From positions 185,537,855 to 185,601,854 of the forward strand of contig CM035413.1 in NCBI GenBank assembly GCA_020310875.1: a stretch of 64,000 bases of DNA, read 5' to 3'. The notes under the pieces were generated by a model, which was not told where the DNA came from, made no database searches, and worked only from the letters and a program-made list of their open reading frames with translations. The stretch comes from Ceratopteris richardii. Lineage: Eukaryota > Streptophyta > Polypodiopsida > Polypodiales > Pteridaceae. Position numbers and translations under genes: made by a program. Each line of letters begins with the position of its first letter. Within the stretch, counting starts at the first letter, position 1. Positions 12,615 to 24,366 of the stretch are shown piece after piece.

Positions 12615-12632
12615 TGGTGCGTTTGCCGGGAA
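12615..12632 (+). promoter_or_regulatory. Element A primer-binding site
   Basis: TGGTGCGTTTGCCGGGAA lies three bases after the LTR's terminal CA. It resembles the TGGCGCCGTTGCCGGGGA primer site of plant Athila/Tat-type elements (tRNA-Asp class). Several mismatches make the tRNA assignment provisional. Confidence 0.6.
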
Positions 12633-12736
12633 TTGGCTTAGCACATCTCATAGAGAGTGCTACGAGTTTGCTTGGTGCCCCAATTGTGTGGCACAGCCAA
12701 GTCGATCCCAAATCTGCTTTGATCTTCATTAGAGAA

Positions 12737-14167
12737 ATGGCCCAACAAAGACAAGCCTCTAGTTTTGAGAAAGTGAATATGAGGCAAATGAATTCTGGAC
12801 GAAATAGGAGATGCATATATTCTCATTCGACCATGAGAGATCATGCGAACCGAGGGTGGCGATTTGGCCCGATATCAAATTATGTGAGATGCTGGTGTTG
12901 CGAGCAGATTGGGCATATAGCTAAATATTGCCCTCGTGTATGCTCCCCGTTGGATTTTGTCCCCACATGTGAGGACTGCGGGAAAAAGAGACTATGCGAG
13001 CACGTGTGTGGCTCAAAAGAGGTGATTGACCTAAAGGTCGCAACGAATGAACCAGATAGGTGTTTATCCTCTTTGTATGTGGAAGTTGACAAAGGTGGAG
13101 TTACTTCGTCGACGGAAACTGCGAGAGCAAGTGGAAGCAAGGACACTCGATCTCATGATCGAGACTTGATAGAACTTGTAAAGAGCTTGGAATGTCAAGT
13201 CAATTGGTTGCATGTGGAGCGAGATAACGAGAGGATCAAAATAGCGAAATTAGAGGAAAATCAAGAGAAAATGGCCGAGGTCCTAGGAACTTGGGAAAAG
13301 CGAGTATGAATGTTGAAAAATGAAAACAAGGAGTGGAAAAGAGTAAACAAAAGCTGGAGGCAAGATCTTGTGAAGCCCGAGAGTGAAAACGTGGTCTGGG
13401 ACTTGAGATCCGGCTTGATGGTAGCTGACTGCTTTGGAGTTGCGATCGAAGAAGAGCTCTCAAGAGACGAGGATGACCTAATGAGGAGAGTCGAAAGAAT
13501 GGAGCATGAAATCGAGAAGGTACAAAGCATAATCCGTCGATACAGTGATCAAGCGGGTAAGGCATGTGAGGAGTTCCACCTAGAGTTAGAAAGAATGAAA
13601 AGTGCCCAAGCAGAGAGCGATGAGAAAATGAGACGTGTAGAGAAAGAGAATGCAAAGCTGAGTAGCAAGCTCGGTAGGTGGATGAATCGGAAAGACGACG
13701 AGATGCGAGGACAGGTGGAGGATCCGAGAGCGAGGAAAACGGAGGAAGAGCTGAAAGCGGTGTTGGATAGGTTGGATGCGTTCGGAGCAGAGTTAGAAAG
13801 AACGAAGAATGAATTGTTGAAGAAGGTAGATGATCTGGATGAAGAAAATATGAGTAGGATTTGGGAGGAAAGATCGATTAGAGAGGAAGTCGAGAAGTTG
13901 ACCGTTCGAGTTGAGAAGAGGGAAGATATTCCCCTCGGATCTGCAAAAAAGGTGAGAGAGGATAAAGAGATGGAGGAAATATGGAATCGGTTCCGAGGCA
14001 TCGACTGTGACCTGTTCCAATATCAGAATGATATTGAGCACAACAAACAAGGATTAAGGGACTTAGCGGCGAGGCTTGAATCATTGAGGAGCACAACGAG
14101 CAATGGTAATTTTTCAGGTCATTTGTCGAGTCAGGTAGAAGCTCTGCGAGGCAGAGGTTGGAGATGA
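12737..14167 (+). pseudogene. Element A gag-like protein: zinc knuckle plus coiled coil
   Basis: The first ATG in frame after the PBS is at 12,737 and the frame runs to TGA at 14,165-14,167. A single in-frame TGA at 13,307-13,309 divides it. An N-terminal CWCCEQIGHIAKYC (about residues 55-70) fits the CX2CX4HX4C retroviral zinc knuckle, followed by a further Cys-rich CEDCGKKRLCEHVC. The rest (about 13,150-14,100) is highly charged, Glu/Lys/Arg-rich and heptad-like, suggesting a long coiled coil. A role as RNA-binding, particle-forming Gag is inferred from the knuckle and position. There is no capsid-domain match that I recognise. The internal TGA could be a CGA-to-TGA mutation or a readthrough site. 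Confidence 0.65.
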
Positions 14168-15898
14168 AAAGAAATAGACGAGGCGATGGGTGTGGGTGAG
14201 GACGGCTGTAGTCTGACTAGGGTTTGCTTTGTGGATTGCGAGTCTGAGATGTGAGGACGGGTGGACCAAGTTTGTTGTATGCTTAGGACTGAAGTGGCAT
14301 TTTTCGGGGTTTTCAGGTCGACAAGGTGGTTAGTATGTGCGGGTTTTGCGAGGACGGGTTGACCATGGCATTAGTGGCTGGATTTTGGCTTGAGTGGCAG
14401 CAAAGAGGAGATATCTCTCATTGGGATGTCCACGAGGGGATATATGTGTGTGTGTCAGGATTGGTTGGGTTGGGAAAAAGTCCTTTCTTTTGTCTCCTAA
14501 TTCTCGAGATGCGGGAATGAAAAGAAAATGAGAAAAATATATGTTTGTGTATGTGTGAGTGTGGCTACGTGCCTATGTGGGCCGATAGGTGGGTGGACCC
14601 ACTTTGGCCGGGTGGTCAAAGCCACGAACCGACGTCGGTTTCACATAGGGCTAGCTGTCTGTGTGTCGTGCGCTGCGTTGGGTTGGTAGATGGGTGGAAC
14701 AAACTCGATCGGGTGGTCGAGTCCACGAGTCGCATCCAGCTTCGGCGTAGGCCGGCAAGTGTGAGTAAAGATGTGAAAAAAAAAATGATGAAAAAAGAGA
14801 GAAAAAAAAATATGAAAAAAAAATGAATGAGACAAATTCCTCGCTCGAGGGGGGACATAAGAGAGGTGAGAGAGCATGATGCTCGGATGGGAATATATGT
14901 GTTTGTGTTGTGGGGATTTGGGTTATGTGTGGGCTCCCGATGAAACATGTCAAATTGAAGCTTAAGCTCGGCTAGGGTTTTGGTTGCGACGTGTCTATGA
15001 AAAGCTTGGACTTGAGGGATCCAATTGTGCTAGTTGCATTGTCTGTCTGCAAACCTTTCGGAAGTGTTCAGTTTGGCTCTTAGGTGGTGCAATGACTTGT
15101 GAAGTTCGGAATCGTGTCGACGATGAGTGATCTTGTTAGAGTGAGCTCGTGTTAGGCTTGAGTGGTCTTTGCGGTGTGTCCATCAATTTAGGAGAGGTGG
15201 TGGCGACCAAGCATAGGATCTAATTGATGAACAAAAGAGCACAGAGTAGATGAAAAGGTAAGTGGGAATAGAAAACCCTAGGTGGGAAGGAAATGGGAAA
15301 TTGGCAAGAGAACTCGGTCAGAAATGAGACAAAGGGATCAGCAAAACGATCGTGTGACCGGGAGAAGTATCGAAAACAGAACTCGGAAATGGTTTTTGAT
15401 GGTGTGTGTAGAAAGTGTGTTGATATGTGAAGTAGAGATTCATGACATGTTGAACGAACAGTCTAGAAGAGTGACGAGAGGGAATGTGGATGGGCTTTTT
15501 GCTTGCATGTGTGTTGTTCGTGACGAGAATGCATGTGTGACGCGGATCATGATGTGTGTGCTGAGTATATATGTGTGATGTGGATGAAGGATATAATTGT
15601 CTTTTCATTTTGGTTGTACATATTGTGATTTGATGAAGAAAAGTTCTAATGTTTTAATGAAGTTTGGAGACAGGTGGACATGGCGATGAAGATACATCAA
15701 GATGGACGAAGATGGTAAGTGAAATGATTGGATTTTGGTACTAACAAATGATTGTATGAGTATGATTTCAGGTGCTACATTGAGGAAGAAGAGTATGGTC
15801 ATGCAAGGTAAAGATTTGTATTTGATTGAAGTGATCAGCACATGTTGGATGATTTGAGCGCAGGAACAATTTGGCTCGTCGAGGACGACTTCGCAATT
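14168..15898 (+). other. Element A 3' interior, non-coding
   Basis: No protease, RT or integrase motifs were found in any frame. The stretch contains a diverged direct repeat, about 14,588-14,640 and 14,688-14,740, both with GGGTGG, CGGGTGGTC and CCACGA, and an A-rich block at 14,770-14,830. Short frames here have no recognisable family. Confidence 0.6.
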
Positions 15899-15913
15899 AA
15901 GAAGAGGGGAGTA
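15896..15913 (+). promoter_or_regulatory. Element A polypurine tract
   Basis: AAGAAGAGGGGAGTA ends directly at the TG that opens the 3' LTR at 15,914. This is the expected primer site for plus-strand DNA synthesis. Confidence 0.75.
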
Positions 15914-18900
15914 TGTTAGCCCACAATTTGGTTGGTTTTGATGCACTAATATGTTTGTATTTGGCAGGGGAATTTGTTTGATTGCAGGTACTTGAAGAGT
16001 TAATCAATTGGATGAAAGGTATTTGTAAACTACATGGCTACATCTTGCTCAGAAAGGAATTTCCCAATGAAGTTACATTTGCCAGCTTGCTTTCTTTACA
16101 TGAGACAGGATTAACCTTGAGAAATGGCAGGAGATTGCACTCATGTCTACAAAACTTCTGCTTGGGAATGATGTATTGGTTGCAAATGCACTTATCTCTA
16201 TGTATGGCAAGCGTGGCAGTGTTGATGATGCAATGAAAATATTCAGGGGACTTGAAGGAAAAAATGTGGTGACTTGGACTATTGTCATGTCAATTTGCAA
16301 ACAGAATAATTGGTACACATCCTGCAGCTCACTTTTCAAGGAGATGCAGCAAAAGGGTGTTGTTCCAGACAAGCTATCTTTTGAGATCATGATTGATGCT
16401 GTATCTGAATCTGAAGTTTTCAGTGAGGCTCACTTGCTTCACCTTTATGCTGCAATTGAGGATCTAGACTCAAACATTGATGTAGCAAACTCTCTAATTC
16501 ACATGTATGGTAAACTATGCAGTTTGGAAGATGCATTATCAATCTTTTACAAGTTGGATACTTGGAACAAGCAGAGCTTTATCAATGTCTTGAATCCTTG
16601 TGCTAACTTGTTGGCTATTCCAGAGGGTCTGATGATTCACAGTTCAATGGTTAGTGATGATATAGCACTAGACAAGCTTTTGGGAAATAACCTAATTAAT
16701 CTATATGGTAAGTGTGGCCATGTGGATAATGCTCGTTGGGTGTTTGACAAAACTGGATAAAAAGATAAGGAGACGTGGGCGGCAGCAACAGGAAAAAGGG
16801 GGGCCTCTTCGTTTTTATCCAGAACACAAGGGGAAGGCATTAGAAGGGGGGGAGCCATCGAAAAAAGGGCTCTCCTTCGCTGTCGAAGTGAGGAAGAAGG
16901 GGGGTGCGAAGAAGAGAGAAGGGGAGACAACACAAGAAGGGGGGGGGTTTTTTCTGTGGTTTTGGGTGATTCTGGAAGGGGCCGCTGATCCTCTTCTAAA
17001 GGTCGGGGGTATGGTAAAGGGCTACAGCGGAGGCTTGGGTGATCAGCTCTCCATGTCCATTGTGCATCGGTCCCTCCTCACTTTGAGGCGCCATGCTTGA
17101 ATGTCCACAGATAGCAGCAAAAAGGGAAGTGATCGGTGTGGCTTATTTTGGGGGAAGGTACTACGGGCTTGCTATCTACCTCATACAATGGCTATGTCGT
17201 TCCTCGCTCGTGTTCAGATTATGAAGGAAGGGATACCAGCAGGAGGAGTCATAGCAGACTTATGCGGGTGATTGGTGGCCTTCTGAAGGGAAAGTGTGAA
17301 TGAGCAGAGGCCGAGGGTGGCCGAAAGACGGTAAGTGTCTTCTCGAATTGGTAACTTAACTTGGAATGTGTATTAAAGCATCTCTCAGGAATCGATTGCA
17401 GATGCTGAGGGTTTTCATGAGGCGGTTTGAACCTTAGGAGAAGTGTTCAATTTTCTGAACATCAGTTGTCTAGTTTTAATGCTGTGAGGCGCTCGAATAG
17501 TTAAACCAGGTGCAGATGGTGGATATTGTTGATATGAGGCAAGAGTCTGTTTGAGCGTAATGATTTATGAAATGCAAGTGATGTAAAAGTAGACGATCCA
17601 ACGCCTATTCAAAATGTGAGGAGCGTTTCAGAGTTTTTTTAAATATGATGCACTTCACTTCTCTACTCATTTGTTGATTCTTTGCGAAAGATCTAACGTT
17701 TCAGCAGCCCTAGGAGCTGTACCAGCACGTTTGGATAGCTGTCTGGACTAAAATTAGTCCCTCGATCGTTCCCTCAACGCCATCTTCGCTTGTATAGAAA
17801 TTCACTGTAGCGTTTGTCGTTAAGGAGACCAGAGTCTTTCGTTTTTGCTCAGAATAATGACCATCTATTTCGTGGATCGTCTCAAGTTCTTCAGGTTAGA
17901 AGTGCTTTCGGTTTGGGTTGAACGGAGATAAACCGTGATATGGGTGAGATAACTCGGAATTGTCTGTTGTCCTATGTGTGGACTAGAAGGGATGATAATA
18001 TTCGGGCTTCGCACTTCTGGGTTGAGACATGTCGTGGTAGTGATAATGCATGCTGCTCATTTGATTTAAGAAAATTATTGTGTATAAAGTTGTACATATC
18101 TATTGTGTTGCCCTAATTTTACCTTTATGGTCAATAGCCTGAGGGTGGGTGAGTTGAGGGAGAAGGTTTATGCCACTTGAGAGTTGCAGTGTAGTCCTAT
18201 AGGTATGAAGGTGTGTGTGCATGTGTGCAAGAGGAGGGAAGAGACAAAGGGAGAGTGAGAGAATGTGTGCATAAGTGTATGTCTACGGGACTACGTGAGG
18301 GTATGTGAATGAATGGATGAGTAAGTGTACATGTGTGTATGCAAGAGTGAATACATGAGAAGGTAAGGACCTAAGCTTGAGATTTGTAATGTACTTAAAA
18401 TTTCATGCATTTTCTATGTTTTGTAATTGAATGTGGCTCTGGTTCTCTGGTTGTTCAAGAGGAAATACATTTCCTGTGCACTTGTTAAGGTTGGAAGTAC
18501 TGAAGGATTTGGTCATAGAAGATTTTCAACATTGTGGTACTATGGAATGGTGATGCGAGCAAAAATTACGGGAGTGGCAGATTTGATTTCATTCAGAAGT
18601 GATTTGGGGTATCTAGAATATTCTGAAATAGTTTTGTAATCTTAAGTTATATGAATGTTACCCTTTCACAGTAAAGGAGACTAGTCCCTGATGTGTCTTT
18701 CCTTTAGGATCTCATTATGTGCAATGGAGGAAATTCGAACCTGTGCGGAGGTGAATGTTGTAATGAATATGTGAGGTCTGTAAGAATAAGGGCACAAGCT
18801 CTCATGTGACTACTGGGGCTATCCATTTTTTTCTTTCAGGTTGTACTCGTTGAAGGTGGCTGGATAGTTGAATTGCTAAGAAGTCTTGAACTGCTGTGCA

Positions 18901-19496
18901 AGGATGGAAATCACATTTTGGTTTCACATGTGGAATGGGGAGTGAAATAAATGTGTGGATGCATGAGTACATGTGTGTGAAAATTGAGAGTGAAAGGGAG
19001 AGAGGAATGTGAGTGAGGGAGCACGAGGGAAAGTGCACGAAAATGGGTGTGCGTGACGAGCATGTATGAGTACGGACAGAGTGAAGGGGAATCATGAGAA
19101 GCATAATTGGAGATTGAATCTTTACATGGTTGTGCCTTAGAGTGTGTATTCACTTCTTCTCAGCAACCACAATCAAGTGCAAATCAGGGACGCAAAGCGA
19201 GAGAAAGTCAGCTTGTACAAGTACATTGAGCAAGCTATCCCTACATATAGGCAAATACTTGCATCTTTTCCTTGGGCTCAAGACATAAACATTTTGGTGC
19301 GTTTGCCAGGAACATATGAGCTAGTGCATAGACATATGAAGAATCCATTTTGAGATAATTGTGGGCTCTAGGTAATCCAAGTAGACCGATTCCGAGGGAT
19401 TTGAACAAAATAAAGTCTCGTATAATCACTTTTTCCTTGGGCAAAAGAACCTTACATTTTGGTGCGTCTGCCGGGAACATATGAGCTAGTGCATAG
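15914..19496 (+). repeat. Element A 3' LTR, truncated
   Basis: This is a near-identical copy of 8,907-12,490. It ends after GAGCTAGTGCATAG within the third 164-bp unit, where a (GA)n run begins, so about 110 bp of the LTR end are missing. Differences from the 5' LTR are mainly C/T and G/A, as expected from deamination of methylated cytosines. Confidence 0.85.
16015..16760 (+). pseudogene. PPR-protein gene fragment inside the 3' LTR
   Basis: This is the LTR-duplicated partner of the fragment at 9,008-9,753, with the same PPR motifs, the same frameshift near 16,147 and the same TAA end. Only a handful of base changes separate the two, for example CAGAAC versus CAGAGC. It is not an independent gene. 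Confidence 0.85.
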
Positions 19497-19506
19497 AGAG
19501 AGAGAG

Positions 19507-21059
19507 AGAGAGAGATGCATACACAACATCTAACTGATATAAATCAAATTTTTTGAAGCAGAAACACTTACCAAAACCCTAATTGTTGGCATCTTTTCCA
19601 CAGGTGAAAATGTTCCTTCATAGTCCACTCCATGACTTTGGGCAAATCCTTTTGCCACTAATCTTGCATTGTACCTATTTATAGAGCCATCTAAGTTTCT
19701 TTTATCTTGTATATCCACCTGGATCCAATTACCTTCATGTCTGGCTTCTTGGGAACTAGATCCCAAGTATGATTTTCCTATAGTGCTTCCACTTCTTCTT
19801 GCATAGCTTCTCTCCATTCTTTCTTCTTCCTAGACTCTTCAAATGAAGAAGGCTCTTCTGTCATAGAGTCTTTGGTGATATACATAGAGTGCTTGGTGAC
19901 TAAAGATGTATCATATCCATACCTTATGGGCTTCTTACTTTCTCTTTGTGATCTCCTTAGTGCTTGAGTTAAAGACTGTGGTATGTCTTCTAATTGCTTG
20001 AGTTTGGCCTTGCCTCTTGACTTCCAAGCGTTGTTGTCAATTTGTTCTTCATCTTTTGAGTTGATATCTTCAGCTAAGAGTTGATCTTCTTGAGTGAGGG
20101 TTGGAAAATCATTTTCTGAATCATATTGTAACTTGAATTCTTGTAATCATCTTCAAACCATGAATTATTCTCATCAAATACTACATCCCTACTAACTATG
20201 AATGATTTATTAGTGGGATTGTAAAGCCTATACCCTTTTGGTTCTAATCATACCCAATAAAGATACATTTATCAACTTTAGGGTCAAGCTTCCCTTTGAT
20301 TTGTGAGGGGATATGTGCGTAAGCAATGCACCCAAATATTTTGCAATGGTCCAATGAGGGTCTCCTGCCATTCCATGCTTTATAGGGTGGCATACCATCC
20401 AATGATTTGGATGACGGTCTATTTACCAAGTAAGTGGTTGTGAAAACAACCTCTGCCCATAGGTAGTTAGCTAATGTTTTCTCATTTAACATAGACCTAG
20501 CAACTTCAACAATTAACATGTTTCTTCTCTCTGCCACTCCATTCAATTCAAGAGTGCATCTTGTCATTACTTCCCTCTTTATGCCTCTATCCTATAGACA
20601 TGAATCAAATTCATATGAAAAGTACTCACCACCTCCATCAGATCTGATCCTCTTCAAGCTCCTTCCTTTTTTATTTTCAACTAGTGCCAAGTACTTCTTG
20701 AAACATGTAAATACCTCATCTTTATGCTTCATGAAATAAAGGATTGTCCATCTACTGTAATCATCAATAAATGAAACATAATACCTTGAACTTGAGATGG
20801 ATGGATCTTTGCTAGGACTCCACACATCAGTGTGTACAAGCTCCAAATAGTCTTCATGAAACTATCCTCTCTTGTTGAATGGTTGCCTGTGAGCTTTGCC
20901 AAATTGGCATGCTCCACATTTGTATATCATATGTTTCTTGGTCACATTTGGAATGCCAAGAACACTTTGATCCCTGCGATGCCCTATTCCAAAGTTACCT
21001 ACACTAGCACCCAAACAAGTGGTGTCATTCCTAGATGGTTTCTTAAGTACCAAATTCAA
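19507..21059 (-). pseudogene. Ty1/copia pol remnant: GAG-pre-integrase, integrase, RT start
   Basis: On the minus strand the order is GAG-pre-integrase (RDQSVLGIPN, CGACQFGKAHRQPF; 21,059-20,862), integrase core (ELVHTDVWSPS, FIDDYSRWT, RSDGGGEYFS; 20,846-20,592), and integrase end (NGVAERRN, AWNGRRPSLDHCKIFGCIAY; 20,567-20,244). The RT start ([23 protein letters not shown]) lies at 19,817-19,530. Stops and frame changes separate the parts, and the RT is cut where element A's 3' LTR ends. It belongs to the same family as the copia element at 59,579-64,000, judging by near-identical motifs. Intact copies would integrate and copy element RNA; this one cannot. Confidence 0.93.
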
Positions 21060-21345
21060 ATCATTTGTCTAATTGAAGCACCTAATATCCATAAAAAAGT
21101 GTGTGTGCATGTGCATAGACATTGAAGATAACTTGGGTGATGAACTAGAGCTTTCAAAATTCTATAAAATTGAGATAGCTATACTAGCCTCACTTCCAAA
21201 CCATCTACATCTATTGAGGAACTTGTAGAGAAAGTAGCTCAAAAGTTAGGTGTATCTTGCAAAGAGATGCCTAGATTTGTCTTAGTGAAATGATGCTATA
21301 CTTGTGGAGGAGACCACATGGCTAATGTGTGCCCAATCATGGCTT
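21045..21345 (+). pseudogene. Gypsy-1-type gag fragment with zinc knuckle
   Basis: The stretch is a diverged copy of about 29,403-29,712 in gypsy-1. It begins AAGTACCAAATT, passes through ACTAGAGCTTTC and GAGAAAGTAGCTCA, and ends with the knuckle CYTCGGDHMANVC and the MA codons that follow. It is fused directly to the minus-strand copia remnant on its left. It is 5'- and 3'-truncated and has stops. Confidence 0.9.
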
Positions 21346-21446
21346 AATCCCAAGTGAACACTAACAACCAATACTACATAATAGAAAGGAGGTATACTAA
21401 CCACACCACATAGAGGCCTCTACACCCAAAATAGAGTCTGCTAATC

Positions 21447-23800
21447 TTGTGTAGAAAATTTACCACTATTTGTAGTTATGACCCATCTTCTCATGAACAA
21501 TGTATGTCTACACTAGACTCAGATGTCTGGTACTTTGATAGTGGGGCCATCAAACATATAAACTTGCAGCATAGTTTCTTCACTTCACTCGAGCCTACCG
21601 CTATGGGGAATACTGTCACATGCACCAACAACTCCTCTTATCCTATCATGGGAGTTGGTAAGATCATTTTGAATACTAGTGATGGTAGTTCTTTTACATT
21701 GTTGGATGCTTTACTTGTGCCAGGGATCGAGAAGAATTTGTTGTCAGTGTTAGCTTTATCCAAGGTTAGCTTGCTTATGAAATTTGTTGATGATAGATGT
21801 ATAGTTCATGATTTGTCAAATGGTGATGTCATTATTTCTTTTGGCATTTTATGTCATGGGTTGTATAAGCTCATAGACTATGAAAAATCTATGAATGATT
21901 TAGCATATGCAGTACATGATTCTCAGGCTATGTAAGATGCAAAGCTTTGTCATGCATGCTTTGGTCATGTGAATTTTGCTAGTTTGCTATGCTTGCAGAA
22001 ATCTGAAATGGTGTCCTCTTTGCCCAAACTTGACGCACCTGGTAAACATGTATGTGAAGGCTGTATGGGCAAAATGCAGTGTTCCTCATTCCGAAAAGAT
22101 GGTTCAGTTTGAGCTAGTCAGGAATTGTAGCTTGTTCACAGTGATGTCTATGGTCCCATGCTGACACTCTCTTTTGGAAACTATCTTTACTTCGTGACTT
22201 TCACTGATGATTTTTCCAGAGATGCATGGGTAAATCCATTGAAAGAAAAGTATGAAGTGTCTATGTGCTTCAAATTGTTTCTGGTTTTGGATGAAAATCT
22301 ATCACCATGTAAAATGGCACCCTCCATTCTAATCAAGGGGGGAATATATGTCTTCTGATTTTAATGCATTTCTAGCTGAACATGGGATAAAAGATCAGTG
22401 TATAGTTCTCTTTAAATCTCAACACAATTGAATTGTTGAATGGAAGAGGAGGTCACTCATGGAGATGTTGAGGTGTATGGTCAAGAGTAAGGCCTTACCA
22501 CATAGTTTTTAGCTTGAGGCTATCATGTGTGCAGCATATGTACTTAACAGGTATCCCACTAAAGCATTGTAGTCTATCCCTACATATGAGGCTTGGCATG
22601 GTCGCAAGCCATCTCTTACTCACCTACATGTTTTTGGTTGTCTAGCATATGCATTAGTGGTTGAACAACAATGTAGGAAATTGGATGATAAGGTAGTGAA
22701 ATGTAAGTTTGTTGGGTGAAGTTTTGAATGCAAAGGCTATTGTCTGTATCATCAACATACTAAATGCATTTTGGTTAGTTGTGATGTTGCTTTTGTGGAA
22801 GATGCTATTCAAAAATCACTTTCATGTACTAAGGATACATTAAGTATCTCCAAAGACATGTATGACACCTTGCTTCCTCTTTTTATAGGTGGACAGTCTA
22901 GTGATGGTACAAATGAGGTAACTTCTCAACCTTTACAAGTTTCATGTGATGATGCAGTTCATTCCATTTTTTATGGAGATTTACATGATACACTTGCTAA
23001 TGAGAGACCTGATATTGAGGAGGCAAAAACTATGACAAAATGGCTGGTGCACACTTTGCGTGATAGCAAATCAAATGCACCTCTGTCATATCATACTCAT
23101 TCAGGCTCTCATAATGCTTCTTTTGCATTACATTGCTATGCTATGGCTGCTTCTACTCTTTGTGATGAGAATGAGCCTATTTCATTTGATGATGCACAAA
23201 ATTTAGAAAATTGGATGGCTCCTATGCAATCAGAATATGATGCTATCATGAAAAATAACACCTGGTCTTTATGTGACTTGCATCCTGGCAAGAAATCCAT
23301 TGGCACTAAGTGATATACAAGCTCAAGCGTAAACTTGATGGAAAAATTGGCACCTATAAGGCTAATCTTGTTCCAAAGGGTTATGCTCAAGAAAGAGGCA
23401 TTCATTTTGATGAGACCTTTGCTCCTACATGCCAAATGACGGTTGTTCATAACGTATGTGCACTTTCGGCTCATCATGATTGGAATGTACATCAATTGGA
23501 CATTAAAACTGCATTTCTGAATGGTGACTTGAATGAAGTGTATGTTTTTGAGCCCCATGGCTTTGTGCACAAAGGGCATGAAAACCAAGTGTGTAGGTTG
23601 AAAAACACATTATATGGTTTGAAGTAAGCATCATTTGCTTGGTATGGAAAGATACATGCCTACCTGATTGCACATGGTTTTGAGAACAATCCAACTGAGA
23701 GCACCTTATATGTAAAGCACGCTATCGGGATGAAATCCCTCAAGGAAGTGTACATCAAGAATTTTTTCCAAGTTCATTTCATTAATTTTCTGGGTGTGAT
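21447..23800 (+). pseudogene. Second Ty1/copia family: protease-integrase-RT remnant
   Basis: The plus strand shows a copia-type polyprotein in order. A protease-like VWYFDSGAIKHI (about 21,525) has DSG as the active-site triad. GAG-pre-integrase follows as HACFGHVNFASLLCLQKSEM (about 21,955) with CEGCMGKMQ, then integrase pieces LVHSDVYGP, FTDDFSRDAWV and YEAWHGRKPSLTHLHVFGCLAYA. RT begins NLENWMAPMQSEYDAIMKN and continues KGYAQERGIHFDETFAP and WNVHQLDIKTAFLNGDLNEVYV. Many stops and at least one frame change (about 23,310) make it a pseudogene. It differs in motif wording from the copia at 59,579. It ends near 23,800 without a recognised LTR. Confidence 0.92.
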
Positions 23801-24360
23801 ATGATGTTTTGACTAGAAGAGAGTTATAAATTGTGCATGTTTTGATTGTTTTGATTGATTATGAGATGAGAAACCATGTCATTTCTATACATTAGGCTTG
23901 TATATTTGTACATAGTTCAATAACCTAATTTTAGACCCTAGAAATCCTAGGTTTGACCCTTGAAACCCATTGAAAACCTGAGTTTTACCCAATGGAAACC
24001 TAACCTAAACCCTAGAAAACCCTAGGAATTTAGCCCATAAATGTAAATAAAGTCATTGATTAATGTGCTTGACCTTATTCATAGGCAAACCCTAACTTTT
24101 CTTGATTAAAACCCTAGGTTGGAACCTTAGATTTGCCAATAACCCTAAGTCTAACCCCTCAATTTAATTAAATCTGTATATAGGTGTGAAACAAAATTAA
24201 AACCTTAGTAAAAAAAGAAATAAAAGTAGAAAAAGAAAATTTGGAAAAATCATGGAAGAAGATTCCAGAAATAGAAAGGATCAAAAGGGAGGTTAGACTA
24301 GAGAGAAGTCCTAGGGGGAAACCTTTAAATAGATATCCAAACCTCATTTGTCTTCCCCAC
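23801..24360. other. AT-rich stretch without a recognised gene
   Basis: No coding sequence is supported. Scattered AACCCTAG/AAACCCTA words occur at 23,930-24,150 but are irregularly spaced and not a telomere array. Confidence 0.6.
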
Positions 24361-24366
24361 GATTTC

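Larger units (their letters stand above)
8907..19496 (+). mobile_element. Element A: non-autonomous LTR retrotransposon with giant LTRs
   Basis: A segment starting TGTTAGCCCACAATTTGG occurs at 8,907 and again at 15,914, an offset of 7,007. The two copies run collinear for about 3.58 kb with roughly 35 substitutions counted by eye, mostly transitions, and very few indels. The second copy is preceded by a polypurine tract (AAGAAGAGGGGAG) and the first is followed by a PBS-like motif, so these are LTRs, not a simple duplication. The interior (12,612-15,913) has one gag-like frame and no protease, RT or integrase. The element must therefore depend on a partner. The 3' LTR is cut at a GA run at 19,497, so a target duplication cannot be checked. 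Confidence 0.85.

Noticed and set aside
13236-14096. Ser/Phe-rich minus-strand frames opposite the gag-like gene
   Set aside because: They are complements of Glu/Lys-rich coiled-coil codons in the plus-strand gene.
8907-19496. Simple tandem or segmental duplication of a PPR gene region
   Set aside because: The PPT at 15,899-15,913, the TG start of both copies and the PBS-like site after the first copy indicate LTRs.
23930-24150. Telomere-like CCCTAAA repeats
   Set aside because: The AACCCTA words are few and unevenly spaced in AT-rich sequence, so this is not a tandem telomeric array.
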